Assembly: GCA_024643345.1 (NCBI GenBank)
Contig: JAHENB010000001.1
Coordinates: 91,356-155,355, forward strand
Length of the DNA stretch: 64,000 nucleotides
Direction: 5' to 3'
DNA from: Maribacter sp.
Lineage (GTDB): Bacteria > Bacteroidota > Bacteroidia > Flavobacteriales > Flavobacteriaceae
Numbering within the stretch: the stretch's first letter is position 1; every line of letters begins with the position of its first letter. The notes under the pieces were generated by a model, which searched no databases, was not told the origin of the DNA, and was given only the letters and a program-made list of their open reading frames with translations. Of the stretch, positions 46,314-54,667 are shown in pieces. A program made the translations under genes and the position numbers.

Positions 46314-46935
46314 ATTTGGGTTTTTTGTACTTGTTGATTTCATCCTGTAATTGCCTACTTATCTTTTGTTCCCTTTCCAAGGCCCTTCTGCGGTGGTCTT
46401 CATATTCCAATTCCAGCTCAGATAAACTGGTCTTGGCCTCTTGGGTCAGTATGTTGCTGTTTCTGAATTTGTAAATAAAGAAAAGCAGCATTAAGAGCAA
46501 GGCAGTGATCATGGTCCAGAGGATAAAATTGTAGGTCGCTTTGGCCACTTGTATTCCCAGAAACGACATGCTGTCTTTTTCTTCGCTTACCGCCGCTAGA
46601 TTGCCCGTAGTCTCCTCCAGTTTTTTATTTAAGGAAACGATGGTGGTTTCATGGCCCGAGATAGTTGATCTTAGTTCGCTCGTAATTTTGTTTACAGCGG
46701 TGAGCGTATCGAGTACGTTCTTCCTTAATTTATATAGATTGCTTTCTTTCACTACTTCGTAGCGAACGCCATCTGCCCTGTAGTTTCCTGATTTTTTCAC
46801 AAGATAATCGAATTGACCGCTGATGGGGCCATTGTCTAGCGATAAATTCTCATCTGATTCTGCAGATTCTTGCGCAAATTGTAGGTTAAAGGTCAACAAG
46901 GTGGTCAAAATACATAATATTCTTAAACCTTTCAT
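46312..46935 (-). CDS. exported coiled-coil protein with one membrane span, unknown function
   Basis: A 207-residue protein. A signal peptide (about 1-21, ending QFAQ) is followed by a short beta region (GQFDYLVKKSGNYRADG), a coiled coil (about 75-120), one transmembrane helix near 137-156 (FILWTMITALLLMLLFFIY), and a charged second coiled coil (about 165-205, LSELELEYEDHRRRALE). In related genomes this gene is sometimes mislabelled tRNA methyltransferase because it lies near trmD; it has no such domain. Function unknown. Confidence 0.72.
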   Translation of the reverse strand: MKGLRILCILTTLLTFNLQFAQESAESDENLSLDNGPISGQFDYLVKKSGNYRADGVRYEVVKESNLYKLRKNVLDTLTAVNKITSELRSTISGHETTIVSLNKKLEETTGNLAAVSEEKDSMSFLGIQVAKATYNFILWTMITALLLMLLFFIYKFRNSNILTQEAKTSLSELELEYEDHRRRALEREQKISRQLQDEINKYKKPK

Positions 46936-47130
46936 TTTTGAGTGGGTGCTAAGTATTAATTAATAGGATTTAGAGTGGACTAAAGTAAAGCATTATAACC
47001 AATTACGAAAAAAAATGGCGCATTAGCTGACTGCATGGAAAGATTTCTGTCATTTAATTCCCTTTTTGGCATAAATACCGAACAGTTTTCAGATCAATAG
47101 GAAAGGATCCATTGCACAAATTTTGTTTGA

Positions 47131-48579
47131 CTAATAATAGGTAAACCGCCGAACCTTGGCTATATATTTGGCCAATCGGATCACTTGGTGCGAATAGCCA
47201 TATTCGTTGTCGTACCAAATGTAGAGTATGATATTCTTTCCGTTATTGGACACAATGGTCGCGGTACTATCATAAATCGATGGGGCAGAGGTGCCCACGA
47301 TATCGGAAGATACGATTTCCTTGCTCAAGGAATACTTGATTTGCTCCACCAGATCGCCTTCCAAAGCGTATTTCTTTAAGATGGTGTTTACTCCGTCAAT
47401 TGAGGTCTTATTGTTGACCTGAAGATTCAAGATGGCTAAAGAGCCATTGGGAACCGGAACGCGGATCGCATTCGAAGTCAATTTACCCTTAATACCAGGT
47501 AAAGCTTCAGAGACCGCCTCGCCGGCGCCGGTTTCCGTGATGACCATGTTCAGTGCTGCGGCCCTTCCCCTCCTATGCTTCCCATGCATATTGTCCATAA
47601 GATTTTGGTCGTTGGTGTAGGCATGTATCGTTTCTAAATGGCCTTTCTCTATACCCAAGGAATCATCGATCACTTTTAATATGGGCGTGATCGCATTGGT
47701 GGTGCAGGAAGCCGCAGAATAAATATGGGTGGTATTGGGATCATATTCGTTATGGTTGACGCCGTGAACAATATTCGGAATGCCTTTTCCAGGAGCTGTA
47801 AGCAATACTTTTGAAGCCCCTTTTGCCTTGAGGTGCCTCGAAAGTTGGCGCTGGTCGCGGAATGCTCCGGTATTGTCTATGATCAGGGCCTCTGAGATCC
47901 CAAATTTTGAATAATCCGGTTCCTCAGGGGCCGTTGTGCTCAATACATATACCGTTGTGCCGTTAATGATCAACGCATGGTTGTCGATATCTACATTCAC
48001 GGTGCCCATGAATTTGCCATGGATGGAGTCGGTACGGAGCAGGCTTGCCCGTTTTTCCAATGTTTCCATGGTGATGGGCCCACGGGTAACGATCGCCCTT
48101 AAACGCAATTGGTTTCCCTTACCGGTCTTTGCCATGAGTTCGCGCGCCACCAATCGGCCTATTCTTCCAAAACCAAACAGTACCACATCTTTTGGTTCAA
48201 TGAGTTTGCTTTTAGCGGCTCCTTTGAGTTTGTCTATTACAAAACCCTTGACCTCATCATAACCATTATCGTCTGAATGGTATTCATAGGTCAATTTTCC
48301 GATATCCAATTTTGAAGGGGGAAGTGGAATATCGTTGATCGCCCTTAGTATTTCAACGGAGTCAAATATTGAAATCGGCTTTTGGACGAATGCCCCGGCA
48401 TATTCGTGTAGATTGATAATATCGCTCACATTTTTGTCGATGACTTGATTTTTGAACAATACCACTTCAATGGACTTGTCGTACCAAAGGTCGCTGGTGA
48501 TTTTGATAAATTCGGTGGTAGCCTTTATACGGTCTGTCTGGAAGGCCAATTCTTTTTCGTAGGTTCGAATCTGTGTCAT
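47131..48579 (-). CDS. glyceraldehyde-3-phosphate dehydrogenase with N-terminal extension
   Basis: A 482-residue GAPDH. The NAD-binding motif GFGRIGRLVAREL lies near residue 137, and the catalytic Cys is Cys292 in SAASCTTN, so about 140 residues precede the usual start of the enzyme. The NDQNLMDNMHGKHRRGRAAALN and EYGYSHQVIRLA segments are intact. Long GAPDHs of this type occur in Bacteroidota beside a normal copy and may serve gluconeogenesis or another direction; that is known only loosely. The extension has no recognisable domain and is helical and charged. Alone on the minus strand. Confidence 0.92.
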   Translation of the reverse strand: MTQIRTYEKELAFQTDRIKATTEFIKITSDLWYDKSIEVVLFKNQVIDKNVSDIINLHEYAGAFVQKPISIFDSVEILRAINDIPLPPSKLDIGKLTYEYHSDDNGYDEVKGFVIDKLKGAAKSKLIEPKDVVLFGFGRIGRLVARELMAKTGKGNQLRLRAIVTRGPITMETLEKRASLLRTDSIHGKFMGTVNVDIDNHALIINGTTVYVLSTTAPEEPDYSKFGISEALIIDNTGAFRDQRQLSRHLKAKGASKVLLTAPGKGIPNIVHGVNHNEYDPNTTHIYSAASCTTNAITPILKVIDDSLGIEKGHLETIHAYTNDQNLMDNMHGKHRRGRAAALNMVITETGAGEAVSEALPGIKGKLTSNAIRVPVPNGSLAILNLQVNNKTSIDGVNTILKKYALEGDLVEQIKYSLSKEIVSSDIVGTSAPSIYDSTATIVSNNGKNIILYIWYDNEYGYSHQVIRLAKYIAKVRRFTYY

Positions 48580-48649
48580 TTTCTATGGTTTTGTGGTTAA
48601 GGGGGTCCTGTAAAAATACTCAATTGAATTATTCTCAATGGAATATTAA

Positions 48650-48674
48650 AAAAAACGCTCCCATTTGGAGCGTT
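48650..48674 (-). terminator. intrinsic terminator of the Do-type protease gene
   Basis: AACGCTCC (48654-48661), loop CATTT, GGAGCGTT (48667-48674), with a run of A upstream that reads as T on the minus strand, about 22 bp after the protease stop. Confidence 0.85.
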
Positions 48675-48695
48675 CTTGTTCATTGTTTGAAAGGT

Positions 48696-50087
48696 CTATT
48701 GAAAAATAATTCTTTCGCGTTCCCCTTTTTCATTCAACATGGTAATACTGGTTTTACCGTATTTTGAAATTTTACCAAAGAGCACCTTGGCATCCTGTAT
48801 GTCATCAATATCCTCATCATCCACAGAAATCAAAATTTTATTTTCAAGACCGTACCCTCTATAGGTTTCCGGTACGCCCACGATTTTCACCCCTTTCTTG
48901 ATCTTGAACTGCTTGCGGTCTTTTTCCGTAAGGTTTTTTACAGTTAAACCCATCACGGGCAGGTCTATGGTCTGTAACTCGGTCAAAGTTACGGGCATGG
49001 TGAATTCGTCGCCATTACGGGCTACGGTGACGCTTACAACATCGCCAGGTCTTTTGGCCGATAAATAGCCCGTTAGATCCGGAAAACGTTTGATTTTTAC
49101 ATTATCTACCATTTTAATGACGTCCCCAACCTGCAGATCCGCAGCTTCAGCACCCGATTCTTCCTGAATTTCGCTGATATAAACCCCTTCAATTTCATTA
49201 ATGCCATTTTCCATGGCGTAGGGGGTATTGGTCTGTGGAGTGCTTATTCCCAGTATTCCTTTTAGTACATTCCCATATTCAAGGATGTCGTTCACCACTT
49301 TCTTGGCAATATTGCTGGGTACAGCGAACGAATATCCCACATATGACCCCGTTTGGGATGAAATCGCGGTATTGATGCCCACTAGATCCCCATTGGTATT
49401 TACCAAGGCCCCCCCACTATTTCCGGGGTTAACGGCCGCATCGGTCTGGATAAAGGACTGGTTCCTTCCAAGATCCCGAGCTTTGGCGCTGATGATGCCC
49501 GCGGTTACTGTAGAGGTAAGGTTGAACGGGTTGCCCACGGCCAATACCCATTCTCCGATTTTGGTATTGTCCGAATCGCCAAAGGCCAGGTAAGGCAGTT
49601 TTTCGTCGACAGCTATTTTAAGTAGGGCAATATCGGTATTCGGGTCGGTACCCACCAATTCCGCTTCATAACTCTTATTGTTGTTGAGGGTTACCTGCAG
49701 CTGGCTGGCATTTGCCACCACATGGTTATTGGTAACGATATAACCATCGGATGAAATGATAACCCCAGAACCCATGCCTATCTGAGGTCTTGATTCGGCC
49801 TGCGACCCGAAGAAAAAGTCACTTAAGCTCTTTGGGCCGGAATTAAGGGTCACATTTTTCACGTGAACTACGGCATTCACCGTGTTTTCAGCGGCCACGG
49901 TAAAATCAACTTCATTGATTCCCGCACCTTTGGCAGAAGTAGGGGTAATACTGGTATTAAAAACGGAGGCCCCACCATTGTCGGATATCGGTGCATAGTT
50001 GGGATTCTCATAAAATAATTTATAAGCCCCCAAGGTTATTGCGCCGGCAAAAATGGAGACTAAAAGTAAACTGCCTATTTTTCTCAT
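48696..50087 (-). CDS. Do/DegQ-type periplasmic serine protease
   Basis: A 463-residue HtrA family protease that degrades or refolds damaged periplasmic proteins. The ATG at 50087 (MRKIGSLLL) begins a signal anchor near 7-22, so it may remain membrane-tethered. The trypsin-like triad is His122 (TNNHVV), Asp152 (NTDIALL) and Ser224 (GNSGGAL). Two PDZ domains follow (about 255-345 with GILGIS, and 370-463), as in DegP. Expected to be stress-induced; the sequence shows no sigma motif. Alone on the minus strand, divergent from dapF. Confidence 0.94.
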   Translation of the reverse strand: MRKIGSLLLVSIFAGAITLGAYKLFYENPNYAPISDNGGASVFNTSITPTSAKGAGINEVDFTVAAENTVNAVVHVKNVTLNSGPKSLSDFFFGSQAESRPQIGMGSGVIISSDGYIVTNNHVVANASQLQVTLNNNKSYEAELVGTDPNTDIALLKIAVDEKLPYLAFGDSDNTKIGEWVLAVGNPFNLTSTVTAGIISAKARDLGRNQSFIQTDAAVNPGNSGGALVNTNGDLVGINTAISSQTGSYVGYSFAVPSNIAKKVVNDILEYGNVLKGILGISTPQTNTPYAMENGINEIEGVYISEIQEESGAEAADLQVGDVIKMVDNVKIKRFPDLTGYLSAKRPGDVVSVTVARNGDEFTMPVTLTELQTIDLPVMGLTVKNLTEKDRKQFKIKKGVKIVGVPETYRGYGLENKILISVDDEDIDDIQDAKVLFGKISKYGKTSITMLNEKGERERIIFQ

Positions 50088-50192
50088 AGTAGAAATCATT
50101 TTTGTTTGCTAGTAGTAAAATTAATCGATTTTTGGGTTCGATTTTGGAGTTTAACGACTTTTTAACGGCCAATTTTACCTTAAATAAAGTCC

Positions 50193-50200
50193 TATCTTTG
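50193..50200 (+). promoter_or_regulatory. probable -7 promoter element of dapF
   Basis: TATCTTTG, a full match to TAnnTTTG, 16 bp before the dapF ATG. No TTG at the expected place. The leader would be about 10 nt. Confidence 0.48.
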
Positions 50201-50216
50201 TAGCTCATTTGGTGTT

Positions 50217-51002
50217 ATGTTGCTACAGTTTTATAAATATCAGGGTACCGGTAACGATTTCATTTTGATCGACAACCGGGACGAAAAATTTCCAAAAAAG
50301 AATGTCGAATTGGTTGCCTTTCTTTGTGATAGACGTTTTGGGATCGGTGCAGACGGGTTGATTTTGCTGGAGTCTGATCAAAGTGTCGATTTCAACATGG
50401 TCTATTACAATTCAGATGGCAATACCGGTACCATGTGCGGTAATGGTGGCAGGTGCCTGGTCGCTTTTGCCAAGCATTTGGGAATCATTGGTGAAAGTAC
50501 CGTTTTCCGCGCCGTGGATGGCCTCCACAAAGCAACTATAGATGTAAAGGAAAATGTATGCCTTCAAATGCAGGATGTTGGGGAAATCAAACAAAAACCC
50601 AACTATATTTATTTGGACACGGGTTCACCGCATCATGTACAACTGGTTGAAAATCTAGCAGATATGGACGTACCCGCTGAAGGGGCCAAATTACGTTATG
50701 GACTCTATGGAAAAAAAGGCAGCAACATAAATTTTGTTGAACCCAGCGGTCCTGACGCCTTTAAGGTAAGAACCTACGAACGGGGGGTGGAAGATGAAAC
50801 ACTTTCCTGTGGAACCGGGGTCACTGCGGTGGCCTTGGCCATGCACCATATTCAGGGAACCAAATCAAATGAAATTACGCTTCACGCCTTGGGAGGTGAT
50901 CTTAAAGTGCGTTTTAACAAGGTTTCGAATGGTTATGAGAATGTGTGCTTGATCGGCCCGGCAGAAATGGTCTTTAAAGGGGAAATCGAATGGAGAAATT
51001 AA
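50217..51002 (+). CDS. dapF: diaminopimelate epimerase
   Basis: Interconverts LL- and meso-diaminopimelate for lysine and peptidoglycan. The 261-residue protein has GTGNDFILID near 10-19, NTGTMCGNGGRC with the first active-site Cys74, and ETLSCGTGVTA with the second, Cys198. It heads an operon with a GNAT protein (13 bp overlap) and mltG. Confidence 0.96.
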   Translation: MLLQFYKYQGTGNDFILIDNRDEKFPKKNVELVAFLCDRRFGIGADGLILLESDQSVDFNMVYYNSDGNTGTMCGNGGRCLVAFAKHLGIIGESTVFRAVDGLHKATIDVKENVCLQMQDVGEIKQKPNYIYLDTGSPHHVQLVENLADMDVPAEGAKLRYGLYGKKGSNINFVEPSGPDAFKVRTYERGVEDETLSCGTGVTAVALAMHHIQGTKSNEITLHALGGDLKVRFNKVSNGYENVCLIGPAEMVFKGEIEWRN

Positions 51003-51514
51003 AAGGTGCGCATATTTACCTAAGGGCATTGGAGCCGAATGACCTGGAGTTTCTGTATCAATTGGAAAACAACCCCGGTATTTGGGAGATCAGTGGTACC
51101 ATAACGCCTTTTTCGAAACACGTGTTGCGGCAATATCTGGAGAATGCACATAGAGATATTTATGATGTAAAACAACTGAGATTGGCCATTTGCATGAATG
51201 ACGGCACCTTGATTGGCCTGATCGATCTTTTTGATTTTGACCCAAAAAATCACCGTGCCGGAATCGGGATCGTTGTCTTGGAACCTCTAAAGCGAAACAA
51301 AGGGGTTGGTTCGGAAGCGATAGCCCTCTTAATTGACTACTCCTTTTCGGCGCTGGATCTTCGACAATTGTTTGCCAATGTGGGCGCAGACAATGAAGCG
51401 AGCATATACCTGTTCAAAAAAATGGGCTTTCGGGAAGTCGGGATAAAAAAAGATTGGATTTTCTATAACGGAACCTATAAGGATGAAATTTTGTTCCAAA
51501 AAATACGCGATTAA
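50990..51514 (+). CDS. GNAT family N-acetyltransferase, RimJ/RimL-like
   Basis: A 174-residue acetyltransferase of the ribosomal-protein/antibiotic type. The acetyl-CoA loop RNKGVGSEAIALLIDYSF lies near 103-120 and ANVGADNEASIYLFKKMGF near 127-145. It overlaps dapF by 13 bp. Substrate unknown. Confidence 0.9.
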   Translation: MEKLKGAHIYLRALEPNDLEFLYQLENNPGIWEISGTITPFSKHVLRQYLENAHRDIYDVKQLRLAICMNDGTLIGLIDLFDFDPKNHRAGIGIVVLEPLKRNKGVGSEAIALLIDYSFSALDLRQLFANVGADNEASIYLFKKMGFREVGIKKDWIFYNGTYKDEILFQKIRD

Positions 51515-51516
51515 CA

Positions 51517-52560
51517 ATGTACTTAAAAAAAATACTTTTCGCCATCATCGTAATGGGACTCATAGCAGGGGGAATTTTCACCTATAAGGTTTACCATGCC
51601 ATCTTTTCGCCCAATACCAAGTTCACTTCGGAAGAAGCCTTCGTGTATATCCCTTCCAGCGCGGAATTCGGCGATGTATCGCGTTTGTTGGAACCCTTTT
51701 TAAAAGATGGGGTCACCTTTCGGCAGCTTGCGTTACGAAAGGGTTATGTGTTGAACGTAAAAGCGGGTAAATATGCCTTAAAAAAGGGAATGAACAACAA
51801 CGAGATCATCAATGCACTTCGAAGCAATAATATTCCTATAAAGGTGTCGTTCAACAACCAGGAAAGGGCAGAAAACCTGGCAGGCCGAATTGCCTCCCAG
51901 ATTGAAGCCGACAGCTTATCGCTCTTAGACGCGATGCGAGATTCCCAATTCATGAATGCCAATGGCCTCGATGAAGCGAACCTCTTGACCATCTATATCC
52001 CGAACAGTTATGAGTTTTTCTGGAATACTTCGGCCGAAAAGTTCAGGGACCGAATGCTCGCGGAATATCAACGTTTTTGGAACGAAGGGAGATTGAACAA
52101 AGCAACAGCATTGAATCTTTCCCCTGCCCAGGTGATTAGCTTGGCTTCCATTGTGCATAAGGAAACGGCTAAGGTAGATGAAAGGCCCCGTGTGGCAGGG
52201 GTATATCTGAACAGGTTGCGCAAGAACATGTTGTTACAGGCAGATCCCACAGTGATATATGCCATAAAAAAGAGCAATGGCAATTTCGATACGGTCATCA
52301 AACGGGTTTTGTATAAAGACCTTGAATTAGATTCTCCTTACAACACCTACAAATACGCTGGATTGCCCCCAGGGCCCATCGCCATGCCCGATATCTCTGC
52401 CATAGATGCGGTTCTCAATCCGGAAAATCACGATTATCTCTATTTTGTGGCCAATGTCGAAAATTTTGGCTATCACAAATTTGCCAAGGACTTGGTGCAG
52501 CACAACCGTAATAAAGAGCAATACATCAGATGGATCAATGCCCAGCAGATCAAAAGGTAG
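51517..52560 (+). CDS. mltG: endolytic murein transglycosylase
   Basis: MltG cuts nascent glycan strands and limits their length. The 347-residue protein has one N-terminal membrane anchor (about 7-24), a LysM-like part (about 40-110), and the YceG domain with catalytic Glu216 in SIVHKETAK, QADPTVIYA and SPYNTYKYAGLPPGPI. It follows the GNAT gene by 2 bp in the dapF operon, a sensible grouping for cell-wall synthesis. Confidence 0.95.
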   Translation: MYLKKILFAIIVMGLIAGGIFTYKVYHAIFSPNTKFTSEEAFVYIPSSAEFGDVSRLLEPFLKDGVTFRQLALRKGYVLNVKAGKYALKKGMNNNEIINALRSNNIPIKVSFNNQERAENLAGRIASQIEADSLSLLDAMRDSQFMNANGLDEANLLTIYIPNSYEFFWNTSAEKFRDRMLAEYQRFWNEGRLNKATALNLSPAQVISLASIVHKETAKVDERPRVAGVYLNRLRKNMLLQADPTVIYAIKKSNGNFDTVIKRVLYKDLELDSPYNTYKYAGLPPGPIAMPDISAIDAVLNPENHDYLYFVANVENFGYHKFAKDLVQHNRNKEQYIRWINAQQIKR

Positions 52561-52708
52561 GCATCTCATCCCAATTTTGGCACTTGTTAACTAAAATTGT
52601 GTATTTTTAACGAATCATTGTAGCTTCCCACCCCAAGTCGACCATATCTTTGACCTGTGAAATTTAAGCAGACTTTTTTTTGTCATAAGTCTTAAGAAAA
52701 CAAAAGAT

Positions 52709-53338
52709 ATGGGAAGATGTGTCTTCTTTTTTTGTTCACTTGTAGTTTTGTTGATTTTAATGAGTTTTGGCTTCAGTACGCCAAATTATCGGGTTCCGGA
52801 AAGTCTTAGAGTAACCCAGCAGACAGAATATCTTTATCCCCAACAATTAGTGGTTTTAAAACCTAACCTAGCGATACCGCCCTTTTTGGGCACCTCGTAT
52901 GTCGGTTTTAAGGAAGCACTGGCTTTTAAAGAATCGAGAGGTAATTATTTCAGCATGAACACTTTGGGCTATCTTGGAAAATATCAATTCGGTATTGGGA
53001 CACTGCAGCTTATGGGGGTTTATAACGCTACCCGTTTCTTGAACGACCCGGTGCTTCAGGAGAAGGTATTTTACACAAACATGTCGCGCAACAAATGGAT
53101 TCTGCGAAGGGATATCCAGAGATTTGTCGGCAAACGAATCGGGGGGGTCGAAATAACCGAGTCGGGTATGCTTGCGGCCGCGCATTTGGCCGGTCCCGGA
53201 AATGTAAAGAAGTACCTACGCTCATGGGGAGCAAGGGATACTATTGATGTCTATGGCACCGCTGTTTCCATATATATCAAGAAATTTTCGGGCTATGATT
53301 TGTCCCACGTGTCACCAAAAAAGAATCCAAAAATCTAA
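52709..53338 (+). CDS. exported lysozyme-like (transglycosylase-fold) protein
   Basis: A 209-residue secreted protein. A membrane leader covers about residues 6-22 (FFFCSLVVLLILMSFGF). The core KESRGNYFSMNTLGYLGKYQF resembles the catalytic segment of lytic transglycosylases, with Glu73 or nearby as the probable acid, followed by ESGMLAAAHLAGPGNVKKYL. Related flavobacterial proteins are annotated as peptidoglycan-binding LysM proteins, although no LysM is visible here. It sits downstream of mltG, consistent with a cell-wall role. A terminator follows. Confidence 0.8.
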   Translation: MGRCVFFFCSLVVLLILMSFGFSTPNYRVPESLRVTQQTEYLYPQQLVVLKPNLAIPPFLGTSYVGFKEALAFKESRGNYFSMNTLGYLGKYQFGIGTLQLMGVYNATRFLNDPVLQEKVFYTNMSRNKWILRRDIQRFVGKRIGGVEITESGMLAAAHLAGPGNVKKYLRSWGARDTIDVYGTAVSIYIKKFSGYDLSHVSPKKNPKI

Positions 53339-53417
53339 AATAAGAAGGTCCCTTATAGAAAGTAGGAAAGAGGTATTCCCTTTTTAGAATGGGAACTAAA
53401 AATTAGCATAGGAATGT

Positions 53418-53451
53418 ACCCCGTCACCAAAAGGTCGGGGTTTGTTTTTTT
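53418..53451 (+). terminator. intrinsic terminator after the lysozyme-like gene
   Basis: ACCCCG, a 2-nt bulge and ACC pair with GGTCGGGGT around an AAAA loop (53418-53441), then TTTGTTTTTTT. Confidence 0.83.
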
Positions 53452-53473
53452 GGATAGGAGCAAAGCGGCCTTT

Positions 53474-54196
53474 TTATGCTGAGATGATGAATATTGACGG
53501 TCTTTTGTGCAGTTCGAGAGTGAAATGCTTCCAATCGGCAATGCTTTTGGTTGCGATGAATTCCGTTGACAAGGTGAGGTCGCATGCCACGCAAAGCAAA
53601 GTGGTCATGGCAAGTGTTTTGAGGAGTTCTCCGAGTAATTTGTCGTTCCTATAGGGGGTTTCTATAAAGACCTGGCTTTGATTGGTCTCTTTTGAAATTC
53701 GTTCCAATTGTTTTATCTTTTTTCTTCGATCCACAGATTCAATGGGCAAGTAGCCGTTAAAGGCGAAGTTTTGACCGTTCATGCCACTGGCCATTAAGGC
53801 CAATACTATTGAAGAAGGGCCCACCAGGGGCACCACCTGTATCCCTATTTGATGCGCTACTTTTGCCACTTCTGCACCGGGATCTGCAATACCGGGACAA
53901 CCTGCTTCCGATAGGACCCCAATATCGTGTCCCTCCAAACAGGGATTCAACAAATGGGGTATGGTCTCCGGCTCTGTATACTTATTGAGCGTCTGCAGAC
54001 TTAAATCGGGCTGTGATTTTCGCGGACTTATTTTTTTTATGAAATGCCTGGCCGATCTTTCATTTTCAACGATGTAGTGATCAATATTTTCAATGGTGCG
54101 TTTGATTGAAATGGGCAATACTTCAAGTGGTTCCGTTTCGCCCAAAGTGGTCGGGATCATGTACAATTTGCCCTTTATGCCGATGCTTTTTGCCAT
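53474..54196 (-). CDS. RsmI-like SAM-dependent methyltransferase
   Basis: A 240-residue tetrapyrrole-methylase-fold protein of the RsmI type, which 2'-O-methylates C1402 of 16S rRNA in other bacteria. GKLYMIPTTLGE near 9-20, HYIVENERSARHFIK near 40-54, GVLSEAGCPGIADPG near 92-106, VPLVGPSSIVLALMASG near 120-136 and FIETPYRN are present. It differs enough from E. coli RsmI that a related RNA or other target is possible. The stop of the phosphatase abuts its start (54197 and 54196), so the two are coupled. Confidence 0.88.
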   Translation of the reverse strand: MAKSIGIKGKLYMIPTTLGETEPLEVLPISIKRTIENIDHYIVENERSARHFIKKISPRKSQPDLSLQTLNKYTEPETIPHLLNPCLEGHDIGVLSEAGCPGIADPGAEVAKVAHQIGIQVVPLVGPSSIVLALMASGMNGQNFAFNGYLPIESVDRRKKIKQLERISKETNQSQVFIETPYRNDKLLGELLKTLAMTTLLCVACDLTLSTEFIATKSIADWKHFTLELHKRPSIFIISA

Positions 54197-54661
54197 TTAC
54201 TTTGGGTTTAACGCTATTTTTCGAGCAATGATGTCACAGGCTTGATCGATCATGTGAAAGACCTCAACGAAACCATCGGGACCTCCATAATAAGGATCGG
54301 GAACCTCCCAGGGCTGACTGGCCGTTTCTTCCATCAAAAGCCTTATTTTGCAATGGTGCGCTACCGTTTGGCTTAGGGAAACGATTTTTTGGTAGTTGCT
54401 TTTGTCCATCGCATAAATATGATCATATATTTCTAAATCTGAGGGAACGATTTTTCTACAACGCTGATGGCTGATGTCTATCCCATATTTGGAGGCAACA
54501 GCAATACTTCTTTCATCCGGCCTTTTTCCTATATGATAATTGGCCGTACCTGCCGAATCCACCAGTACCAAATCAGGGTCGACCTTACTGCGCAATAGGC
54601 CTTCGGCAAGCGGTGAACGGCATATATTGCCGAGGCATACCATTAAAACTTTCGTAACCAT
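54197..54661 (-). CDS. low-molecular-weight protein tyrosine phosphatase
   Basis: A 154-residue phosphatase. The P-loop CLGNICRS has nucleophile Cys9 and Arg15 (Cx5R), and DPYYGG near 120 supplies the general-acid Asp. It lies between dnaA and the RsmI-like gene, with 6 bp to dnaA. In other bacteria such enzymes dephosphorylate protein tyrosine or arginine; the target here is unknown. Confidence 0.94.
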   Translation of the reverse strand: MVTKVLMVCLGNICRSPLAEGLLRSKVDPDLVLVDSAGTANYHIGKRPDERSIAVASKYGIDISHQRCRKIVPSDLEIYDHIYAMDKSNYQKIVSLSQTVAHHCKIRLLMEETASQPWEVPDPYYGGPDGFVEVFHMIDQACDIIARKIALNPK

Positions 54662-54667
54662 AAAAAT

